Below the pieces are notes generated by a model. That model was not told the origin of the DNA and searched no databases. It worked only from the letters and a program-made list of their open reading frames with translations. Below are positions 47,488-58,902 of a stretch of 64,000 nucleotides of DNA, one piece after another. Numbering within the stretch: position 1 is the first letter of the stretch; every line of letters starts with the position of its first letter. The DNA lies in NCBI RefSeq assembly GCF_000143535.2, contig NC_037315.1, forward strand, positions 2,604,001 to 2,668,000. The letters run 5' to 3'. The stretch is from Botrytis cinerea B05.10. Lineage: Eukaryota; Ascomycota; Leotiomycetes; Helotiales; Sclerotiniaceae. The translations under genes and the position numbers were made by a program.

Positions 47488-49586
47488 ATGGGTAGGCCGC
47501 CGGCTGTTATTATTGTTGTCAGGTAAGAGATCTTTAAAGATCCAAATTTCATCATCACCAAATCGGGGGTTCTTTTTCTGGTCCCGTAAACAAATGTTCA
47601 ATATTACCGCCTCATCCACTATCCTCCTGAAAGACTCTTTTGCTGGCAGTAATATCTAATCTTTTACGTAGACACGGTGCGCGTCTCGATCAAGCAGATA
47701 ATCAATGGTACTTAACAACTCCGACTCCATACGATCCGCCTCTTACATATGGTGGATGGTCGCAATCAAGAGCTCTCGGTGCTCGTATAGCTAATATTCT
47801 ACGAACCCGCGAGACGGACGATGAGTTTGTTGGCCAGGATGCTCAGAATGGAGGTAAAAATAGAAAGAGAAGGCACAAAGTCATTATACATACCTCGCCA
47901 TTTTTGCGCTGCGTCCAGACATCAGTTGCCATAAGTTCTGGTCTCGCGCAGAACCCGGGCCACAAACATCACCCTCAGCGATCCCCTTCCACACATTCCC
48001 AGCACAAAAGCTCGCAGATGCACTCGTCACCCAGAGTCCGTCCAACTACATCAACAGACTCGCCTAGACTAGCCCCACTCCTGGAGACTACAACTATTGA
48101 GTCGGGTTCGAGCAACAAGATTATCGGACAAACTGAAAACATAAGAAAATCGATAGTACGAGTTGATGCATTTCTCGGAGAATGGCTGGCTCCGGATTAC
48201 TTCGAACATATCACTCCGCCTCCAAGCTCTATTATGATGGTAGCCGGTGCTAAAGCCGATCTATTACGAAGAGAGGATCATACTAGCTTGATACATGTGC
48301 GAGACTTTTCCGCTCAAGGTTCATCATTTCAACCATTTCCAGGTGGATGGGGAAGTTCTATCACAGCTGAGAAGAAAGAGTTCCCATCAGTGTCGAGTTT
48401 GAGCCATGCACTACCCAGAAGGGATCGAACGAGCAGTCTGAGTAGCGTGGGAAGTGATGGGAGTCGTCAAGGTTTAAAGGCCGATGGCCATCTGCCCACT
48501 TCTGAACACGGCATCTATCAACCTCCCGTTCCGAGTTATGCAATTTCTACATCTGATCCTATACCACCTGGATATGCTACGCATGCCAGAGATGCATGTG
48601 TTGATGTTGATTATCAATGGGATAGCATGCGTGAGCCCTTGAATTGGGGAAATGGCGGCGAATATGGTGAAGAATGGCCCTCGATGCATAAAAGATTCCG
48701 TAAAGGTCTCCACAGCATGTTAGATTGGTACAATACCAGTGAGAATTTTGATAGAATGGCAACCAAGACTCCTTGTAGTCCAGAGCCTGGAAAGAACTTT
48801 TCCATTGACGAAGATCAGGAAGATGAAGATACGGATTTGGTTCTTATCCTAGTCACTCATGGCGCTGGATGCAATGCCCTCATTGGTGCCTTGACTAACC
48901 AGCCTCTCTTGATGGATGTCGGAATGGCATCATTAACTATGGCCGTCCGAAAACCTGCTTCCGAAGCGACCCCCGTTTCATCTCCCATTGCAACATCTAA
49001 AGCACATTCTCGTACAAACTCGAGAAATTCATTAATCGCAAACGAATATGATATAAAATTATTAGCAAATACAGAGCACCTTCGATCTACTACAAATAGT
49101 ACTGTCTCTTCCCGCAATCCTTCTATCGCAAATCTGTCTACCTTCCGCGAACGTCAACCTACAGATCCAAATCGTTCCACAACTATAAACTCCAGTCTGG
49201 GTAGTATTAGAAGAACAGCAAGCATAGCAAGTTCTCAGCCTCGCACGTTGACACCGGCCAGACAATCATCCATTGGGCTTTGGAGCGCTACTCCTCCGCT
49301 TAGGGAATCCATCGATGAGAATGATGACACGGATGGTGATAGCATGATATTGAATTTCGGAGATGATGGAACAAACGCGAAATTACCAGTCTCATCGACA
49401 TCGGCCATCGAAGAAGATAATAAAGCAGCCGTGGTAAACCAAGAGTTAGAGATAAGTGCGGTAGAGGAAGATGAAGTTGCTCCCTTGGGATTATGGGGTT
49501 CACCAAGACTACAAGCAAGCTCGGGACCAGCTGTAGATCCAGGACATGCGCCAAAGAGAAGGTGGACGGTTAATGAAAGAGCATGA
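47488..49586 (+). CDS. Histidine phosphatase (phosphoglycerate mutase-like) superfamily protein
   Basis: A 35-nt first exon (47488-47522) joins exon 2 (47672-49586) to give 649 residues. The splice creates VIIVVRHGARLDQAD, so the phosphohistidine motif RHG (His13) is assembled across the intron. Further marks are YDPPLTYGGWSQSRALGARI and HTSPFLRCVQTS (the conserved Arg/Ser after the motif), and the second histidine His408 in LILVTHGAGCNALIG. Insertions with no fold prediction by eye, rich in Ser/Arg, lie between residues 85-135 and after 435. The core is a branch-2-like/PGM fold; these large fungal proteins have no settled substrate. An acidic, Ser-rich tail ends the protein. Confidence 0.9.
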
Positions 49587-50879
49587 TTGTTCACTGACAT
49601 CAAGGAATGAGGCGATTTAATTTGCAAATGGGGAATTGACTACATCAAAGTATGGATGGACAGCTCTTGCGCCTAGGCTAGGATAGGGTAGGATATGGTA
49701 TGATAGGGTGGGGTAGGGTATGAATTGATGGATGGAGGGAAGAATAGATTTTTGTGGGCTTTAGTCAGTTGATCATTTTCATTGGAGCGTGGCGTGGGCG
49801 TACGGTGTTCAATAAGTCTGAATGGGACAAACCAAAAGTGTGCTCGGATATGATAGCATTATCAGCTCAGACGATTTTGTGTAAACAAGAGCTTGCAAGT
49901 AGTCTGAGGAATGATATACTGGGAACATCAACTGGATGGTTCTTGGTGATTGCATGCCAATTAGAATAAGTATCACTTGCATGGCGTCGGACGTAGGGCT
50001 ATCTTTCTGATCAAATATTATTCCAATCAACTTTTTATTATGATTATGATTATGATTACTGTTTCTATTATGCCACCCCTGGTTAACCTGAGGGAATGAA
50101 TACGAGATGCCATTACCGTGGAATTTGCACTTCTATGAACATCAGATGTTCCGTAGAAGGTCGAAACCACATCAGGATTGAATATCCTAGGCCAAAAGAC
50201 TTGCTTCCTGAGATTCGACAGACCGACCAACTCACAATTGAATGTTGGCAAGCATTCTATCATAATAATTAGCACAAGTCTTTCCAAGAATTAAAATAAT
50301 ATTAAAAGAGGTGCTGTATCCCATTGCTCATTCTCAAAAGTGGTTTGTTCCTCATCAACGACCCGAAGGCTATATGAGTGGTGCATGAAACTCGTGTCTA
50401 ATCATTGCGGGGTAGTGTGGAAAGTCAAAAGAAAGTTTGAGGGGAACATACTGTGCCTGGAAAATGGTTCGGTCTTTGCATAACGTGATAAAGACAACAT
50501 AGGGTGATGCTTGTGTTGATGTTCTTCACCGCAACGCAGTATGCAGGCCGATGCAAAGCATCTCATCAAAATGATTCAAGGTAATATGGATGGTCGAGAC
50601 TTTGAGAAATCCACCGAGCCTTTGTCGGCAAGCGATAATAGCACAAGTGATGAGCTGTCGCTATGTTCTAAAAGAAGATTGTTAGCTGCATTCAACTTGA
50701 GTGCGAATAATTGATATAAAATGTAGCTGAACAATCAGAGAGGCTCGCATGCGTAATATTTGTAACCATGTATTTTGTCTTCAAGACTAATCGATTTTTT
50801 ACCATCATCATAAAGTTTCGTATTAAAATGTGCAAAGAGAAAAGAGCATCGAACTTACCAAAGCTTATGATGAAGTACC
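49587..50879. other. Convergent intergenic region with TAGGG-rich tract
   Basis: About 1.29 kb. It contains a degenerate GGTAGGAT/TAGGGT tract at about 49677-49724 and TTATGA repeats near 50037-50058. No gene is supported. Confidence 0.5.
49677..49724. repeat. Degenerate TAGGGT-like tract
   Basis: Four TAGGG units with GGTAGGATATGG-like variants, 90-140 bases after the phosphatase stop codon. It resembles a short degenerate satellite more than true interstitial telomere. Confidence 0.45.
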
Positions 50880-51887
50880 TCAATCATCGTCGTCATCAAA
50901 CTCATCCAATTGGAATACCTTTGGTCTCTCGGCGCCGACGCCTGCGCCTGCACCAGCACTCATAGCGTTATTTCTTCTCTCCATATCCGCTCTGTGTCTC
51001 TCTTCTTCTTGAACTCTCTGTGCCTCTTTCTCCCTCTCCAACTCTTCAGCTTTTTCTCTCTTCTTTTGTTCTTCGAGCTCGGGATCCCATCCTTCAGGAT
51101 CGATCCCACTATCAAGCAATGCTTGGATATTTGCTAATGCACCCCCTCTGATATCCTCGTCGCGAGCCCATGGCTGGAATGGACGGTCATCGAGTCTCGT
51201 GTTGAGAGCCTGTACAACTTCCGCATCGAGGGCCGTTTGCGACTGAGAGGGCTGTTGCGATGCTTGGTCTTGACTTGGAGCGGGCGGATTGGACCCATTA
51301 GGAGTCACTGAAGGGACATCTGTATCCATAGCATTTCCATTCGCTCCATTGCCAGTCACAGTAACACTGGGTGTGGTACTTCCATTGGTCGCAATTTCTT
51401 CTTGCTTCGGTGACGATGCTTCAGGTTTAGAAGATCGAGTCTCTGGCGGAGCTGTGTATTTAGAAATCCTTCGCGCATAGCTAAGGAGTTCTTCATACTC
51501 TACTGGATTCTTGTTTTCAGGATATTCGGAGGAGGGGGTACTGAGAAGTTCACTCCGTGTGCTGGTAAGAAGGATAAGAAAGTCGCGAATTTGAGTATCG
51601 AGGGCTGCTGAAGTTGCGTGAAGGGTATCAAGCGTATGGGTGTTCTGCTGATGTTGGTTTACTGTGAAGAGAGTGTTAGGAAATAGGATCAATGGGGTGT
51701 TGCGAAAAGGGCGGAATGGTTAAGGAAGACTAGACGCACAAAGTGATAAACCATCATTAAGCTCTTGATCCGCAAGCACAAGGTCTTGAGCTAAAGCAGG
51801 TGCGGGACTGTACTTGGAGATTGAAGCTATGAGATTGACAAGAGCCTTTTCAACTCGATCGAATCGTGCATCAATTATTTTGTCCAT
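50880..51887 (-). CDS. MED4: Mediator complex subunit 4
   Basis: Two exons (51887-51740 and 51661-50880) join in frame to 309 residues; the spliced start MDKIIDARFDRVEKALVNLI is an N-terminal coiled coil. Hallmarks of MED4 are LVLADQELNDGL (about 36-47), LDTQIRDFLILLTSTRSELL, YEELLSYARRISKYTAPP (about 105-122) and, after a disordered stretch, PFQPWARDEDIRGGALANI (about 210-228). A highly charged coiled coil of EEQKKREKAEELEREKE type and a DEFDDDDD acidic end follow. MED4 is part of the Mediator middle module, bridging activators to RNA polymerase II in the nucleus. Everything expected is present. Confidence 0.93.
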
Positions 51888-53598
51888 CTTTGATTATTGC
51901 AAATTAGGGAGGTGGGAGGTGAGAGGAGGGTTGTTGTATGTTTATGACATGTTTGTGCTAGTATCGATATCCTATAAATAGGAAGTCGAAGGGTGGAAGC
52001 GATATGAAGCCGTTCCAAACAATATGGATTATTGAACACCTAATAGAATGTGGAATAATCAGAAAATTAAGAAAAAGCTTAAGAGAAAAAGTAGGAATGA
52101 TAGAAAGAAAAGAATGAAGTATTTCAAAGACTTCCTTCAATTTATACAATGAAATTTTTCGGATTCTTTGAAGAAAAAATAAGCGCAGTCCCCACCATAA
52201 TCTAAGCGCTAGGTTGAACAACTGTACCAGTCCAGTATCACATGATCTTCAAGTTCCGTCGACGACTTTCTTTTGTCAACAATCAAAGAAGTTCATACAA
52301 ACCACATCTTCTTTCACGAGACACACAACAAGAGGGATTTCACAGATTCAAGAATTTATCTACACCAACACCGCGCTTGGATACCAGTGGCAACAATATC
52401 TGCAGAACCATTGGTAAACACTTGCTAAACTATTGCATTTGTTCTCCAGGCATTGAATAGCCGCCCAGTACCCTCGAATTCTGTGGCGATTCAGAGCACC
52501 AGGAGCAGATCGGTCTCGTTTTCGTAACTAGTGTGGTACAGCTAAAGTCTGCATTCGACGGCTGACCAGTTGTTTTAGACTTGACTATTTGATGTGATTC
52601 TAGAAAGGTTATCGTCTCAGTTAGACAGGGGCTCGATTTGCCTTTTGCAAGTGCGGGGTTTCTCCTCTGAAGTCATTGAGGCAATTCATTGTTGTTGAAA
52701 ATCGTTTCGTGGGAATTGTTGATCAAGAAGAAACCTCTGAGTTGAAACATGGCGATGCAAGATAGTGTTTCGTTCGATGATTAGGTCTTTTGTTTCTGAA
52801 TGACAAGCGGATGTTCGTATGGTGATCATCAAGTCTTGTTAGGGTTGAGTACATGTTTTTAAATCTCAAAGTGATGATTTAAAAATGTGCTTAAAACAGT
52901 CCTCAATTGGATATTTTTGTTTTCTTTCCTTTGGAATTTTTGTACAGAATGTACCAGCGAATGTATGCCGCCCGTCGTACCAATGAGAATGATTGGCATT
53001 CTTTTCTTTCACCAAATATCCGCACTTACATGGCTACTCCAATGTGTCTCTGTGTTTCAATATATCGTTCATCATTAAACCCTTTTGTAAGCCATGTGCA
53101 AGCAGCTTTTGTTGAAGCTGATTACAACCAATTTTCCCCTGGTAAAAAGGGAATATATTGAGCTAGTTACCCAAGTCGAGAGCATTAGCTACTTCTCGAT
53201 ATTCATGGTTCCGACTGCTGAGATCTTTAATTTTAAGATTTCCAAGAGCTCATACATCATCACAAAGATCACGCTTTAAATTCATCAAAATACAATTTGT
53301 AGAACTATTATGCAACTCGTCATAGGCAATCAACCACACTCCACGTAACTTCCACGAGGCGATTCAACCAACATTAAATATTCATTCTGAAAACAATTGA
53401 AGATGGAATACCAATGAGAAATGTTTGGAGTAAATCATCTTCCAATTTCAGGGCATAAGAGTAATTAAATGACATTTGGGGGACATGAGAGTATTTTGCC
53501 GTGTTTCATATTGTTTGTTATTTAGTTATTTGCTCGACTTTACGCTGACCACCGACTGTATTAAGGGACAAACGAGAATGGAGGCAATGAAATTCTTA
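51888..53598. other. Intergenic region
   Basis: About 1.7 kb between the MED4 start and the end of the amidoligase gene. AT-rich with short chance frames (for example 52214-52417 and 52887-53078, plus strand). Nothing I can support. Confidence 0.5.
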
Positions 53599-54909
53599 TC
53601 ACGACTCATTTTTGTTTGAATTGGATGAAGTTCCGCCGCTATCGCCGCTCTCATTACTGCCCTCTTCTTGGTCATCTTCGACTTTATCTGCGGATTCGCC
53701 GCTATTTGTAGTTGACTCTGATTCTTCGGAGCTATCCTTTCCCGCCCCTGCTGCAGCCGCCTCGGCGGCCTCCTTGGCGAGCCTGATGAGATTAGCGCTA
53801 GCCCACTTGAGGAAATTTTCACGACATGCTGCATCATCTTGGATCCTCTTTTCAAACGCTTTCTTGTCCATTGTTATCATGGTGATACCATAATAGTAGG
53901 CTTGAGCGGGACAGCCAAGCCACATGAGGAAGTCAATCGCACCAAGATCTCCTTCACTAAACCCGATTGGCTTTGAGACATCTTGTCGTAATTGCGTGAA
54001 CAAGTCATCACTTTTGGCAAAACATGCCTTTTCTACAAACTTGACACAAACTTGTACCCAGTTCAGAATAGCCTCAGGGTCAAGAGAGCCATGGTGGTGT
54101 CGAAATTCGATGGTGCGTTTTCCATCTTGGTAAGGAGTTCCTAGACCTGCTAATTTGAACGCGAGGCGGCCTAAATCTAATGATTCGCCAAAATTGTTGA
54201 GCAACGAGTTGTTATCGGGATATTCTAAAATATTCTCAAGAATCTGGGCTCGTGTGAGGCCAGGGTTCTCTCGGCTAGAACGAGACTGGAAAAGAGGAGG
54301 GCACCAGAAATTATTCGATACACGCTCCGATGGAAACATTAACATTAATTGTGGCTCATATGTATACGCAATTGCAAAAAGCTGCTTCAGGATTGGGAAT
54401 TGGAGACCATTATACGAGTTACCTACATGGACATGTAAGCCTGCGGTGTGGTCAACACATACTCTGCAATTTTGTCTTATCGTTCTCAACACCTTAGTGA
54501 TAGTATCTTTCGCAGACTCACTGTAGTAGTATGGAGGAGAAACTATCTCCATGCCATTTTTCGTGTAGAGCTCGTTCCACTCTTTAGGTATCCTGTCTGG
54601 AAAGGCCTTGTCATCGCCAACGGTGATGTCGCCTTTCAAGAGCCAGCACGTTTTGGATTCCTCTTCCGTAGTCTCATCTCCCAAAACAACTGATGGGATA
54701 CCAACAGCTCTTAGTTTCTTACAGATGTCTTGGTCGATGTTATATATGCTATTGAGATTTTTACCATCCACCTCGCGAGGATCTTTGGGGTGGGGATCAT
54801 GCTTATCTGCATCTACTGTAGCTAAAATAAATTCGAGCTCGAGACCGAATGTGAGATCAGTTTCAACTTTCACTGGGGGCGCAGTGTCTGAAGTGTTTTC
54901 TTCTGACAT
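53599..54909 (-). CDS. Amidoligase-family protein (Amidoligase_2-like)
   Basis: A single exon of 436 codons, ATG at 54909-54907. Marks in order are FGLELEFILA (residues 21-30, the first glutamate of the family), GMEIVSPPYY (119-128), CVDHTAGLHVHVGNSYNG (151-168) and RTIEFRHHHGSLDPE (265-279), the full set of glutamine-synthetase-fold amidoligase motifs. These enzymes are predicted to ligate amines to carboxylates (ATP-dependent peptide or amide bond formation); the fungal members have no known substrate. Residues 380-436 are a low-complexity Ala, then Ser/Glu/Asn-rich tail. The family is frequent in fungi and in bacterial clusters that modify peptides; here it stands alone among unrelated genes. 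Confidence 0.88.
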   Translation of the reverse strand: MSEENTSDTAPPVKVETDLTFGLELEFILATVDADKHDPHPKDPREVDGKNLNSIYNIDQDICKKLRAVGIPSVVLGDETTEEESKTCWLLKGDITVGDDKAFPDRIPKEWNELYTKNGMEIVSPPYYYSESAKDTITKVLRTIRQNCRVCVDHTAGLHVHVGNSYNGLQFPILKQLFAIAYTYEPQLMLMFPSERVSNNFWCPPLFQSRSSRENPGLTRAQILENILEYPDNNSLLNNFGESLDLGRLAFKLAGLGTPYQDGKRTIEFRHHHGSLDPEAILNWVQVCVKFVEKACFAKSDDLFTQLRQDVSKPIGFSEGDLGAIDFLMWLGCPAQAYYYGITMITMDKKAFEKRIQDDAACRENFLKWASANLIRLAKEAAEAAAAGAGKDSSEESESTTNSGESADKVEDDQEEGSNESGDSGGTSSNSNKNES

Positions 54910-55588
54910 TTTATTTGAAATAGATGTTGTTCTGTTGTGTATTAGGGCTGGTTAATGAATCTTCTATCACTACAACTCAATAAGTATTTAAGTAAACTAA
55001 CAATTGCATTGTTGTATGGTAGTTATGTAGTTCAAAAGAAATTTCCAATTTCTTTCATGTATGTGTGATAACGTTTTGTTCAATCTTTGTTCTCAAACAA
55101 AGCCTAGATGTTTACTAGCGCATATAGTTTTTCAACTAGGACACAATAGTAATACTGTAACTGTTATTGAGATCATACTACTCACTATTATATATACCGT
55201 AGTTAATGATGTACGGTTCTTGGTATCATACTAAGAAAATGATTCCAAAGATATAATGATATTCTGGAATTCAATATACTAAAGATCATAGAAACACAGT
55301 CACCAATGTAATTCTGAGGCCACAATATTATTAATAATGATGGTAATTCACTTGTTCTAAGCAAAATAATACAAGCTCCTGTACTTATGTACCAGAGTCA
55401 GACTGGATTACATTATCCACCAAAGCATAAAAATTCCAAGCATCGATAAGTCGCCGTAGCGTTAAAATGTTTAAACACACTCAAATTTCTCTAATTCTAA
55501 CAATGAGTATACAATGAATGATTAAGAGGAAGTTTCGACTACCGATGAGCTGACTATCTATCCAAGCAACAGCGTTGCTGGTCGTGGT
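54910..55588. other. Intergenic region
   Basis: About 680 bases between the start of the amidoligase gene and the end of the HExxH gene. Very AT-rich; no gene seen. Confidence 0.5.
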
Positions 55589-58397
55589 TTATGAGAAATC
55601 TATCTTCATTATAGCATCCTCTTCTCTTTCTTGTATGGCTTTCATCCTTTCTTTTGCAAATGCATCTGCTCTCTCCTCTCTTATCTCTTCAATGGGGTAT
55701 ATGAACCGAACAATGTTTTTTGGACCGAGTCTAATCATACCAGATTGATTAGCAAAGTAAATTGACCACAATAATCTCCATCTCTTTATTCAATTCCCTG
55801 ATATTAGTCGATACTTACGTGAAGTATGCACCACCTTGTCGCACAGTCTCCCATATTACATCCCGAAATCCCTCATCCGCATCTTCCCCATCAAACTCTT
55901 CCATTTCGAATCGATCAACTAGCCACAATCTAAACGTTTCTATGTCCAAGTCTCTACACTCGCCACAGTACTCATACAAAGCTGCTTGTACCGCTTCATC
56001 CGACATCAGATTATCTAGAGTCTCCATATCGTCTTCGTCTGGCTCGCCAATTGGTGATGGCCAAGATATAGAATCAAGCTCGCTTATTAGAGGCCAGCCT
56101 GTTGCAATACGTTTCACAATCCCGAAGCCAGGGAATGGTTCCCATCTATAAACATTGGAATTAATTATGGTTTGCTTTATTCATAACTATTGACATATAG
56201 ATCATAACGAATATTGAAACTCACAAGAATAGTTCTCGCTTCTCATCCGCAACGCCTAAAAAGTTTCGAAACTCTAAGGATGTAAGGTTGATACCGCCAT
56301 GATCTCTGATGTACCGAAAGAATGTTGGTTCTGATAAAAGTCCCATGGTATCTAATGCCAACTTCAATGGTCCGCGATTGCTAAATAAATGCTCAGTAAT
56401 TTCATTCCACCTTGGACATAAGTAAGTCACTTTCGGAGGTTTTATGTTGAAATGATCTAATGGATCAGGACTTCCTTCCTCAAAACAATGCTGTTTACTA
56501 ATTCTCGTTGATACGTTGTTCGCGACTATGAACCTCTTGATCTGGCTCCTAGTTTGGGGTATTCCGTAAGGCCATCCGGACCCAATGCGAATACCACTAT
56601 CGTCTATCTGAGATTTTGCATCAGGATGATCTTTTGAGAGGTATCTCATCCCTCGCTTGTCCGTTCTTATTTTCTTTGCTTCGGGCCCGAATTCCCTAAC
56701 ATTTTCCCAAAATCCTTCTGAAAAGAGAAAAGAATACCATTGTGTTGGCACTGGCCAGTAATCATACGTGTGAAAATTATCAATCTGACCTCTTTTTGGT
56801 TTTCGATTCAATGGTGGGGCTTTTCTAGATGTTTGGTAAGCTTTGTTCTTATCGGTGAACCAGCTTGTCTTAATGATTCCCAAATTGGGGAGACCAGGAC
56901 CACCACGGTTATACATCTGAGTCACAAGAGGCGTCGGTTGACCTCCCCAGATCTGTTCACGGAATTAGTATTCGAATTTTCTCGTAATAAGGGAAGGCTT
57001 AAATTCTCAATAAATGAGTATCCTAGTTCGGCTAGAGGTTCATCTTCAAAGTAAGGTTCATTCTCGCCTTCGGCCGCTTTGTAATCGGAATCGTCTCTCT
57101 CATTGATAATGGACCGTCGTATAGCATGCTAAGTCGCATTGTGAATCAGATAAAGAGTTTGACTATCCATGCTTCACCCAGTAACTTACTGCAAATTCAT
57201 GAACCAGAGTAGTTGCAATTCTCAAACGGTTTCCCATCCTGTATGTAGATATTAATAGACGGTCGCATGCTAGGTATCCAAGCAACCCACTTTTCGGCAT
57301 CTGTCAAATCATCTCTTAAAAGAGGTTGTGCCATCTCCGTAGAAACAAGAACCTCAATCCTATCAAATATTGTGTGGTTTCTTGTTATTGCGTTACGGCT
57401 TGTGCGAGATCGAGGCAAACCAGTTGTAACCTCCTCATACCCGCTGTGAAATCCGAATACAACCTTCGATGTCATGTTTTGGATTGAGTTCTCAAGTATC
57501 CGCGGGGAAGAGCGACTGGTTCTTTCACTATGAGTCCTGGAGAAGAATCGTTGCAATTTGATTCCTTTAATGCTTTCGGGCACATCTTCGTAACTGCCAT
57601 TGAGGAGTGCATCTAGCCTAACAAGCATATCAGCTTGTATATATTATGATTAGAATTAGATGATTGCACACACCACGAGTATTTGCATTCGTTGTGTAAC
57701 ATCATTGTTGCCAACTGTAAGCAAGGCTTCAATAGAGTCCACACAACTGGATTATCTGCCTAACAGGCGAGCAACATAAGTTTAGCCTAAATGTAAATTA
57801 TGTGAAAGATATTCAGTGCAAATACTCACCATCCAAAAACCTATTTCATCTCCAAGAATTGGTATCGCTCCCTTATGCTTCGGCATGTCATTTTCTGTTA
57901 ACCATTTACTCTCCTCGAAGCAAGGATGAATAGGATTCCGTAGATTGTGAAGAAAAACATCTGTATCCAAAGCTGCCAAGCATTTCATGGTGTAGAGATC
58001 GAATGTCGTGAAACCGTTGAATCTATTTCTTTGATATGTTTCCAATTCATAATAACTTTCTTTCCAATTGCCCCTCCTTATACTTCGATGAGATTTCGAA
58101 TAATCCTCCCGAGGCGTAACACCGCTCTTTGCTTCGTTGCCCAATATTCGATGATCGACAGATGCAAATCTTCCTAAGGGTCGGCCGTACTTTTTGGCAA
58201 GGCTTGTCCATCCGAGGGTGTAGAGAGATCGTTCGCCTAGAAGTGTAAGTTAGTATTTGGGGTTTTTTCTTTAACAATTGCAAGAGGATAGACGGTTCGG
58301 AAAACTTACTCAATGATAGCAATTGTCCTGTGGTATCATAATATATTTTGCCAATTGCCCTTGCCTCATCATATATCACATCTGGTGCGTCTGCCAT
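55589..58397 (-). CDS. HExxH zincin-like protein of unknown function, nine exons, one aberrant splice site
   Basis: Exons on the minus strand: 58397-58310, 58236-57830, 57759-57674 (donor could be 2-3 bases off), 57617-57291, 57238-57190, 57128-57009, 56952-56225, 56145-55819, 55730-55589; together about 757 residues. Exon 5 ends with ATTLVHEFA and exon 6 begins HAIRRS, so splicing builds HEFAH (His316, Glu317, His320), the zinc metallopeptidase motif. EPYFEDEPLAELGYS follows at about 343-357 and offers Glu ligands 25-35 residues on, as in gluzincins. The remaining 400 residues show no domain I know. The intron after exon 6 (57008-56953, 56 nt) has a good branch point (TACTAAT) and CAG acceptor but starts GAGAAT rather than GT; reading through it meets a stop. 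Without splicing the protein would be truncated just after the zinc motif. Confidence 0.72.
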
Positions 58398-58902
58398 ACT
58401 TTCGAAATAATGTTTCCACAATCACCATAAATGGTAATCAAATTCCGGTTCAGCAGGGGGAATTCGTATATATACACTCAGGTAAGGACTTTATATATGA
58501 CCATGACCACAATTCACTCTCAAGGTTGGCCTCTTCTTTCAATTGATGCAATTTAATAAAGATTTGATTTATCTAAATGTTGAATGTGATTTTGCGACTT
58601 GCAGGCAATTCAATAATTCTTTGTCTGCAACCAGCCAACAGAAGACTATCGCATCTAAAAATTAATAGTAAATGCCTTCGAAAATCCAAAGATCCAAAGA
58701 TCAATGAATGAAAGAATGAAAAATAGAATGGCTCGAATTAGACAAAGAAGTTTTTAGATACATCAAGAAACAATTCGATTACTCTGATTGTCAAGAAAGG
58801 TTGCATTATTAACGCAGTTGAAGGAAAAAATAATTCAAAGTGTCTCTCCGACGGAGCGTTAATTTGTACACTTCTGCAGAACCAGTAGCAGAGATCTTTG
58901 TC
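58398..58902. other. Intergenic region
   Basis: 505 bases between two minus-strand genes. AT-rich; no gene seen. Confidence 0.5.
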
